A stretch of DNA of 11,587 nucleotides. Origin: UBA685 sp002299005 (GTDB taxonomy: Bacteria > Pseudomonadota > Alphaproteobacteria > Puniceispirillales > Puniceispirillaceae). The stretch spans positions 1-11,587 of the forward strand of contig CAXAAH010000047.1 in assembly GCA_963966775.1 (NCBI GenBank), read 5' to 3'. Under the pieces are notes generated by a model. The model searched no databases. It was not told where the DNA came from and saw only the letters and a program-made list of their open reading frames with translations. Of this stretch, positions 7,054 through 11,587 are shown in pieces (positions within the stretch are counted from its first letter, which is position 1; each line of letters starts with the position of its first letter). A program made the translations under genes and the position numbers.

Positions 7054-8366
7054 TGGGCGCGAATCGACCACAAATAGAGACATTTGGTTGCCGTCTTAAT
7101 ATTTGGGAATCAGAGGTCATGCGTGATAAGGCGCATGAGGCAGGCCTGAATGATGCGATTATCTTCAATACTTGTGCGGTGACGTCTGAGGCCGAAAAGC
7201 AAGCGCGTCAATCGATTCGCAAATGGCGGCGTGAACGCCCTGATGCCAAGATTATTGTGACAGGCTGTGCGGCGCAAATTGATCCTGCCGCGTGGCGTGA
7301 TTTGCCAGAGGTCGATTATGTTATCGGCAATCATGACAAGCTTGATGCCGATAATTGGCGCAATCTTGAACAAGGGATGCTGGCGCCGGTTCATGTGTCT
7401 GATGTGATGGAAATCAGAGAGACAGCGAGCCATTTTATTGATGAGTTTGATGATCACACCAGAGCCTTTTTGCAAGTTCAGCAAGGCTGTGATCATAGAT
7501 GCACCTTTTGTATCATCCCCTATGGCAGAGGCCCGTCGCGGTCTGTTGGTAGTGGGGCGGTGGTTGATTCTATCAAAAAGCTGGTTGCCTCTGGGGTCAA
7601 TGAGGTGGTGCTGACAGGGGTGGATATCACCAGCTGGGGCCATGATTTGCCGGGCCAGCCACGCCTAGGGGCGTTGGTGAAACAGATTTTAAAATTCGTG
7701 CCAGAACTGCCACGTTTGCGCCTATCTTCGATTGACCCGGCTGAGCCTGATCACCAGCTGATGGAGGCGATTGCCACCGAACAGCGCTTGATGCCGCATT
7801 TGCATTTATCCGTGCAACATGGCGATGATTTGATCTTAAAGCGGATGAAGCGCCGCCACCTTGCGCGCGATATTAAGCGGTTTGTCGAAGAGGCAAGACG
7901 CGTGCGCCCAGATGTGTTTTTTGGCGCCGATATGATCGCAGGCTTTCCGACCGAAGATGATGAAGCGCATCAGGCCAGTCTTGCGCTGATAGAGGCTTGT
8001 CAAATCCCGTTGCTTCATGTCTTTGGCTATTCAGCAAGGGCAGGCACGCCGGCGGCCAAGATGCCGCAAATCGAAGGCGGTCTTATTAAACAAAGGTCTC
8101 GCGAATTGCGCGCGCTTGGCACCAAGATTTTGCATGAGATGCTAGATGGGCTGATTGGCGGGCAAGATGAGATCTTGATGGAAAAGGGCAATCATGGCCA
8201 TTTGCGCAATTTTGCAAAGGCCAAGATTGACGGCACAGATTATTATGAATCAGGCGCAATTTTGCCGGTGAAGATCATCAGACGTGAAGAAGATACGCTG
8301 ATTGTCGCGCCGCTTGATAAGGGCGCAGTTGGTGAAGGGCAGTTGGTGAAGGTAAGTAAGGCATGA
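7053..8366 (+). CDS. mtaB: tRNA t6A37 methylthiotransferase MtaB
   Basis: This 437-residue radical-SAM enzyme of the methylthiotransferase family is predicted to add a methylthio group to t6A37 in ANN-decoding tRNAs. The N-terminal UPF0004-type domain supplies three cluster cysteines: Cys13 (TFGCRLN), Cys41 (NTCAVT) and Cys72 (TGCAAQ). The radical-SAM CxxxCxxC is Cys146, Cys150 and Cys153 in QQGCDHRCTFCIIPYGRGPS. A short TRAM-like beta region ends the protein. The TFGCRLN and IIPYGRGPSRS signatures favour MtaB over MiaB or RimO. AAAAGG about 10 bases upstream is a plausible ribosome binding site. The gene overlaps dapF by 1 bp and ftsY by 4 bp (ATGA), an arrangement often seen in alphaproteobacteria. 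Confidence 0.93.
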   Translation: MGANRPQIETFGCRLNIWESEVMRDKAHEAGLNDAIIFNTCAVTSEAEKQARQSIRKWRRERPDAKIIVTGCAAQIDPAAWRDLPEVDYVIGNHDKLDADNWRNLEQGMLAPVHVSDVMEIRETASHFIDEFDDHTRAFLQVQQGCDHRCTFCIIPYGRGPSRSVGSGAVVDSIKKLVASGVNEVVLTGVDITSWGHDLPGQPRLGALVKQILKFVPELPRLRLSSIDPAEPDHQLMEAIATEQRLMPHLHLSVQHGDDLILKRMKRRHLARDIKRFVEEARRVRPDVFFGADMIAGFPTEDDEAHQASLALIEACQIPLLHVFGYSARAGTPAAKMPQIEGGLIKQRSRELRALGTKILHEMLDGLIGGQDEILMEKGNHGHLRNFAKAKIDGTDYYESGAILPVKIIRREEDTLIVAPLDKGAVGEGQLVKVSKA

Positions 8367-9322
8367 GTTGGTTTCGCAAATTAACAGATGGTCTCAAGAA
8401 ATCATCTTCTAAGATGACGGAAAGCCTATCAGGTCTTTTTACCTCTAAGAAGATTGACGCTGATTCGCTTGAGGATCTAGAAGAGGCGCTGATTGCCTCT
8501 GATATGGGCCCGCATGTGGCGGCCGCGATTGCGCGTGAATTGGCCGCGGTGAAATTTGACGGCGAGGCTGATGCGGATAAATGGCGCCTTGCTTTGGCAG
8601 AGATTTTGCAACAAAAATTAACCCCGCTTGAAAAGCCGCTAACGGTCTCAAGTGACCATCGCCCGCATGTGATTTTGCTGGTCGGGGTTAATGGGTCTGG
8701 CAAGACGACGACCTGTGGCAAGCTGGCGCGGAAATTCCAAGATGAGGGCAAATCAGTGATGCTGGCGGCGGGTGATACATTCCGCGCCGCCGCCTCTGAG
8801 CAATTGCAGGGCTGGGGCCTTCGCACTGATACGCCTGTGATATCTGGCGAGGCGGGCGGTGATGCGGCCGCATTGGCGTATCGCGCGATGCAACAAGCCC
8901 ATGAGGCAGGCACAGATGTGCTGATCATCGATACCGCTGGGCGTCTGCAAAATAGAACTGAATTGATGGAAGAGCTTGCCAAGATTCACCGTGTCATCGG
9001 CAAGTTTGATGACAGCGCGCCGCATGATAGCATCATCGTGCTTGATGGTACGGTTGGGCAAAATGCGATTGCCCAAACCAAAGCCTTTGCCGAGGTTGCG
9101 TCGCTGACAGGCATGATTATCACCAAGCTTGATGGCTCTGCAAAGGGCGGTATCATCGTGGCTTTGGGTGATGATTTTGGCCTGCCAGTACATATGGTCG
9201 GTGTGGGTGAGGGCGTGGATGATCTAGAGAGCTTTGGGGCAAGAGATTATGCCGCCGCCTTGGTCGGGATTGAGGCAGATGATTTGCCGCAAAATACTGA
9301 CGCTGAGGATAAAGAGGCATAA
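8363..9322 (+). CDS. ftsY: Signal recognition particle receptor FtsY
   Basis: FtsY is the SRP-family GTPase that docks ribosome-nascent-chain-SRP complexes at the inner membrane. This 319-residue form has almost no acidic A domain: it starts with a short basic amphipathic helix (MSWFRKLTDGLKK), then the N domain, then the G domain. The motifs are the G1 P-loop GVNGSGKT at 108-115, DTFRAAA at 138-144, DTAGR at 190-194 and TKLDG at 254-258. The closing GVGEGVDDLESF segment is FtsY-specific. Residue 229 in VLDGTVGQNA is Gly, where many homologues have Ala. It overlaps mtaB by 4 bp, has GAAGG about 10 bases upstream, and is the last gene of the dapF-mtaB-ftsY unit. A perfect 5-bp inverted repeat (9322-9337) begins at the last base of its stop codon. 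Confidence 0.97.
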   Translation: MSWFRKLTDGLKKSSSKMTESLSGLFTSKKIDADSLEDLEEALIASDMGPHVAAAIARELAAVKFDGEADADKWRLALAEILQQKLTPLEKPLTVSSDHRPHVILLVGVNGSGKTTTCGKLARKFQDEGKSVMLAAGDTFRAAASEQLQGWGLRTDTPVISGEAGGDAAALAYRAMQQAHEAGTDVLIIDTAGRLQNRTELMEELAKIHRVIGKFDDSAPHDSIIVLDGTVGQNAIAQTKAFAEVASLTGMIITKLDGSAKGGIIVALGDDFGLPVHMVGVGEGVDDLESFGARDYAAALVGIEADDLPQNTDAEDKEA

Positions 9323-9335
9323 AGCGCGGAAACGC

Positions 9336-9365
9336 TTGACAATTCAGCGCAAAATCGCCTAATAA
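9336..9365 (+). promoter_or_regulatory. Candidate sigma70-type promoter downstream of ftsY
   Basis: A perfect TTGACA -35 (9336-9341) is followed after 17 bp by CTAATA (9359-9364), or after 18 bp by TAATAA (9360-9365). Transcription would begin near 9370-9373, just before a run of three hairpins. This is the best -35/-10 match in the window's intergenic regions. The -35 overlaps the 3' arm of a 5-bp inverted repeat at 9322-9337. Confidence 0.6.
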
Positions 9366-9369
9366 GAGG

Positions 9370-9451
9370 CACAATCAGGAAATCTTTTCTGTCCATATGA
9401 CCCTAGCGGGTTCCGTCCGTCCTTGAAGTTTTCGAGCACGGGCGCGTTTTT
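9370..9451 (+). ncRNA. Candidate structured small RNA or ffh leader
   Basis: Between a near-consensus promoter and a U-tract lie three adjacent hairpins. The first is 9376-9391, with 6 bp including one G-U. The second is 9399-9412, a 5-bp stem around a TAGC loop. The third is 9414-9444, the terminator-like stem. A transcript of about 80 nt would be almost entirely paired. It has none of the conserved asymmetric-loop or GGAA-tetraloop sequence of SRP 4.5S RNA, so it is not called ffs. Alternatives are a 5' leader of ffh controlled by attenuation, or simply the terminator of the ftsY operon beside an unrelated promoter. The structure was folded by eye. Confidence 0.4.
9414..9451 (+). terminator. 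Intrinsic-terminator-like hairpin between ftsY and ffh
   Basis: A lower 7-bp stem (CGTCCGT 9414-9420 with ACGGGCG 9438-9444, one G-U) and an upper 6-bp stem (CTTGAA 9422-9427 with TTCGAG 9431-9436, one G-U) are separated by a single C-C mismatch. The loop is GTT. The stem is followed by CG and five T (9447-9451). Only the plus-strand orientation has a T-tract. It would end transcripts from the ftsY operon or from the promoter at 9336. Confidence 0.65.
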
Positions 9452-9453
9452 GG

Positions 9454-9482
9454 TTGGCATTTTAGCCCTGATTTAAAAGAAT
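9454..9482 (+). promoter_or_regulatory. Possible ffh promoter downstream of the terminator
   Basis: TTGGCA (9454-9459) is followed after 17 bp by AAGAAT (9477-9482), which matches TATAAT at four of six positions. It lies just after the terminator-like hairpin and would give ffh a very short leader starting near 9489. The match is modest; it is listed because ffh needs a transcript source if the hairpin at 9414 terminates efficiently. Confidence 0.3.
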
Positions 9483-9504
9483 TAATGAAGGTGTAGCTTG
9501 TCGG

Positions 9505-11061
9505 ATGTTTGACCAGTTAAAAGATAAATTTCAGTCCGTTTTTGACGGCTTGTCAAAGAAAGGCTCTTTGAGCGAGGCAGATGTTGAATCAGCCCTGCGC
9601 GAGGTGCGTCTTGCTTTGCTTGAGGCTGATGTATCTTTGCCTGTGGCCAAACATTTCATCGCCTCTATCAAAGAAAAAGCCATTGGCGCCGCGTCGATAA
9701 AGTCTGTGCGCCCTGACCAGCAAGTGATCAAAATCGTTCATGATGGTCTGGTAGAGATGCTTGGCGGTGATGCCGCGCCTTTGGCAGTGGATGTTGCGCC
9801 GCCTGCGGTTATCTTGATGGCAGGTCTGCAAGGCTCTGGTAAAACAACGACCGCTGGTAAGCTTGCTCTGCGCTTGAAAGATCGTCACAAGAAAAAGGTG
9901 ATGGTTGCCTCTCTTGATATGACACGCCCTGCGGCGCGCGAACAATTGCGCTTGCTAGGTGAGCAGGCAGATGTTGGCGTCTTGCCTGAATCAGATACGG
10001 AAACCCCGCTACAATTGGCCAATCGTGCTTTGCAGATGGCAAAGCTTAAAGCCTATGATGTGGTGATTTTGGATACGGCCGGTCGTTTATCTGTCGATGA
10101 AGCATTGATGGATGAATTGCGCGCGATTAAACAAGCGACAAACCCGCATGAGGTGTTGCTGGTCGCTGATGCGCTAACAGGTCAAGATGCGGTTAATACC
10201 GCCCAAGCCTTTCATGATGCGGTCGGTGTTAGCGGTATTGTGCTAACGCGTATGGATGGTGATTCGCGCGGTGGTGCGGCTCTGTCTATGCGCCATGTTA
10301 CAGGCATGCCTATCAAATTTGTGGGTATGGGTGAAAAGCAAGACGCGCTTGAAGAATTTGTGCCTGACAGGCTGGCAGGTCGCATCCTTGATATGGGTGA
10401 TGTGGTCGCGCTTGTTGAAAAGGCGGCGGCGGCTATTGAAGAAGAAGAAGCCATGCGCATGGCAAAGCGTATGGCCTCTGGCAAATTCGATATGAATGAT
10501 TTCCTCAACCAGCTTCGCCAATTGCAAAAAATGGGCGGCCTGAGCGGGATTTTGGGCATGTTGCCGGGTATTGGCAAAATGCAAAAACAGCTAAATGCGG
10601 CTGGTATGGATGATAGTATGCTAAAGCGCCAAGAGGCGATTATCCTATCGATGACCAAAAAAGAGCGTGTCTCTGTGGGCTTGCTGAACGCGTCTCGTCG
10701 CAAGCGTATCGCGGCCGGATCTGGCACAAGCGTGCAAGATGTCAACCGCGTCGTAAAGCAATATCAAGAAATGGCAAAGATGATGAAGCGCATGGGCTCT
10801 AAAGCGGGTGCGGCTGGTCTGAAAGCTATGATGGGTGGTCTCGGCGGCGGTGGTGCTGGCGGTGCTGGTCTTGGGGGCGGTATGCCGTCTGCAGGGCAAA
10901 TGCCTGAGATGGATGCCGAAGCAATGAAGAAATTATCATCTGGCCTGCCTGCCTCTATGGGCGGACAGATGTTTGGTAAAGGCGGATTGGGCGGCATGCC
11001 CGGTCTAGGCGGCCTGCCTGGCCTTGGTGGTCATGGCGGTAAGTCGAAACGAAAAAAATAA
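9505..11061 (+). CDS. ffh: Signal recognition particle protein Ffh (SRP54)
   Basis: Ffh is the protein subunit of the bacterial SRP: it binds signal sequences of nascent membrane proteins and SRP RNA, and forms a GTPase heterodimer with FtsY. The N domain is residues 1-100. The G domain carries GLQGSGKT at 107-114, DMTRPAA at 138-144, DTAGR at 190-194, and TRMDGDSRGGAAL at 248-260. The M domain is methionine-rich with the RNA-binding SRRKRIAAGSG near 397-407. At 518 residues it is longer than the E. coli protein (about 450) because of a Gly/Met/Pro-rich tail (about 434-518) ending in a basic KSKRKK. Tails of this kind occur in other alphaproteobacterial Ffh proteins. GAAGGTG lies about 12 bases before the ATG. 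rpsP follows after 42 bp on the same strand. Confidence 0.97.
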   Translation: MFDQLKDKFQSVFDGLSKKGSLSEADVESALREVRLALLEADVSLPVAKHFIASIKEKAIGAASIKSVRPDQQVIKIVHDGLVEMLGGDAAPLAVDVAPPAVILMAGLQGSGKTTTAGKLALRLKDRHKKKVMVASLDMTRPAAREQLRLLGEQADVGVLPESDTETPLQLANRALQMAKLKAYDVVILDTAGRLSVDEALMDELRAIKQATNPHEVLLVADALTGQDAVNTAQAFHDAVGVSGIVLTRMDGDSRGGAALSMRHVTGMPIKFVGMGEKQDALEEFVPDRLAGRILDMGDVVALVEKAAAAIEEEEAMRMAKRMASGKFDMNDFLNQLRQLQKMGGLSGILGMLPGIGKMQKQLNAAGMDDSMLKRQEAIILSMTKKERVSVGLLNASRRKRIAAGSGTSVQDVNRVVKQYQEMAKMMKRMGSKAGAAGLKAMMGGLGGGGAGGAGLGGGMPSAGQMPEMDAEAMKKLSSGLPASMGGQMFGKGGLGGMPGLGGLPGLGGHGGKSKRKK

Positions 11062-11080
11062 AGCGAATAACTTTTAATCG

Positions 11081-11102
11081 GTTCAATGAAGGGAATTTGA
11101 AC
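11081..11102 (+). promoter_or_regulatory. Hairpin presenting the rpsP Shine-Dalgarno in its loop
   Basis: GTTCAA (11081-11086) is perfectly complementary to TTGAAC (11097-11102), giving a 6-bp stem with a 10-nt loop, TGAAGGGAAT. The loop contains the rpsP ribosome binding site GAAGGGA, and the stem ends one base before the ATG at 11104. The arrangement could modulate rpsP translation; no function is demonstrated. Confidence 0.45.
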
Positions 11103-11103
11103 A

Positions 11104-11587
11104 ATGGCTTTGAAAATTAGATTGGCTCGTGGTGGCGCAAAAAAGCGTCCTTTCTATCGTATTGTTGTCGCAGAAGCGTCAGCACCACGCGATGGTCGCT
11201 ATGTGGAAAAAGTAGGTCACTACAACCCAATGGTCGCAAAAGACAATGAACAGCGCCTCGTCGTAAATGGTGAGCGTATCGCTTATTGGATTGGTCAAGG
11301 CGCACAGGCAACTGAGCGTGTTCAGAAGCTTCTTTCAACAGTTGAAATGATGGCAGCTGTTGAGATGCGTGATCAGCCAAAGAAAGCGGCTCCTGGCAAG
11401 AAGCGTGCAGAAAAAGAAGCAGCTGAAGCTGAAAAAGCAGCTGAAGAAGCGGCTGCGGCTGCTGCGGCGGCTGAAGAAGCAAAGGCGGCTGAGGCTGCTG
11501 CGGCTGAGGCACCTGCTGAAGAAGCTGTGGCAGAAGAAGCTGTGGCAGAAGAGGCACCGGCAGAAGAAGCACCGGCAGAAGAAGCGG
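11104..11587 (+). CDS. rpsP: 30S ribosomal protein S16, 3' end outside window
   Basis: The visible 161 codons begin MALKIRLARGGAKKRPFYRI and continue VVAEASAPRDGRYVEKVGHYN, the standard S16 N-terminus that binds 16S rRNA in the body of the small subunit. The conserved core ends near residue 90. A basic hinge (QPKKAAPGKKRAEK) then leads into an Ala/Glu-rich low-complexity tail of at least 60 residues that runs off the window, so the protein is about twice the length of E. coli S16 (82 residues) or more. Extended S16 tails are known in alphaproteobacteria. Codon use is biased to GCA, GAA, CGT and GGT, as in highly expressed genes. It follows ffh by 42 bp; rimM, trmD and rplS would be expected next. 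Confidence 0.95.
   Translation, partial: MALKIRLARGGAKKRPFYRIVVAEASAPRDGRYVEKVGHYNPMVAKDNEQRLVVNGERIAYWIGQGAQATERVQKLLSTVEMMAAVEMRDQPKKAAPGKKRAEKEAAEAEKAAEEAAAAAAAAEEAKAAEAAAAEAPAEEAVAEEAVAEEAPAEEAPAEEA
11518..11587 (+). repeat. 15-bp tandem repeats encoding EEAVA/EEAPA in the S16 tail
   Basis: Four complete 15-bp units (11518-11532, 11533-11547, 11548-11562, 11563-11577) and a partial fifth encode EEAVA, EEAVA, EEAPA, EEAPA. Units 1 and 2 are identical in DNA, and units 3 and 4 differ by one base, implying recent duplication. The array continues past the window edge. Confidence 0.8.

Noticed and set aside
8278..8982. 234-codon antisense open frame over the mtaB end and ftsY
   Set aside because: It is a Ser/Ala/Pro-rich shadow of a well-supported coding frame, with no recognisable domain or ribosome binding site.
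9323..9504. SRP 4.5S RNA gene (ffs) next to ffh
   Set aside because: The conserved GGAAGGAAGCAGCC-type core of bacterial SRP RNA is not present on either strand.
11117..11572. Antisense Leu/Pro/Gln-rich open frame over rpsP
   Set aside because: It is the reverse complement of the Ala/Glu repeat tail; S16 is certain on the plus strand.
1..11587. Mobile element, defence or secondary-metabolism system
   Set aside because: Every frame with good coding character matches a known housekeeping family; no transposase, integrase, CRISPR repeat, tRNA-associated junction or compositional break was seen.

Overview
The window looks like an ordinary, densely packed chromosomal segment of an alphaproteobacterium. 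All complete genes are housekeeping genes, the base composition is roughly even in G+C, and two of the gene orders are typical of that class: aminotransferase-ftsK-lolA-xthA, and dapF-mtaB-ftsY followed by ffh-rpsP. A marine lineage with moderate GC, such as the SAR116 group, would fit, but that placement is an inference. No mobile element, phage gene, CRISPR array, tRNA or rRNA is visible.

Layout. The left end (1-681) is on the minus strand: a HAD-family heptose-bisphosphate phosphatase (gmhB) is followed by the first 43 codons of an FAD-dependent UbiH-type hydroxylase, which runs out of the window. An AT-rich divergent region (682-841) carries 12-bp tandem repeats. From 842 to the right end everything is on the plus strand. 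The first cluster is a DapC-like aminotransferase, the DNA translocase ftsK, the lipoprotein carrier lolA and exodeoxyribonuclease III (xthA). The second cluster is dapF, mtaB and ftsY, with 1-bp and 4-bp overlaps between consecutive genes. The last cluster is ffh and rpsP; rpsP is cut by the window edge and would normally lead into rimM-trmD-rplS.

How the genes fit together. dapC and dapF act in the succinylase route to meso-diaminopimelate and lysine, which feeds peptidoglycan. gmhB and lolA serve the outer membrane, through LPS heptose and lipoprotein delivery. ftsK couples division to chromosome segregation. ftsY and ffh are the receptor and protein core of the signal recognition particle. 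mtaB and rpsP belong to translation.

The non-coding parts are the most interesting. The 182 bp between ftsY and ffh hold a near-consensus sigma70-type promoter followed by three consecutive hairpins, the last a strong intrinsic-terminator-like stem with a U-tract. This suggests either a small RNA of about 80 nt or an attenuated ffh leader. dapF has an extended -10 promoter placed so that its mRNA would be leaderless. The rpsP Shine-Dalgarno sits in the loop of a perfect 6-bp hairpin that ends one base before the start codon. I see no sign of an undescribed multi-gene system here.
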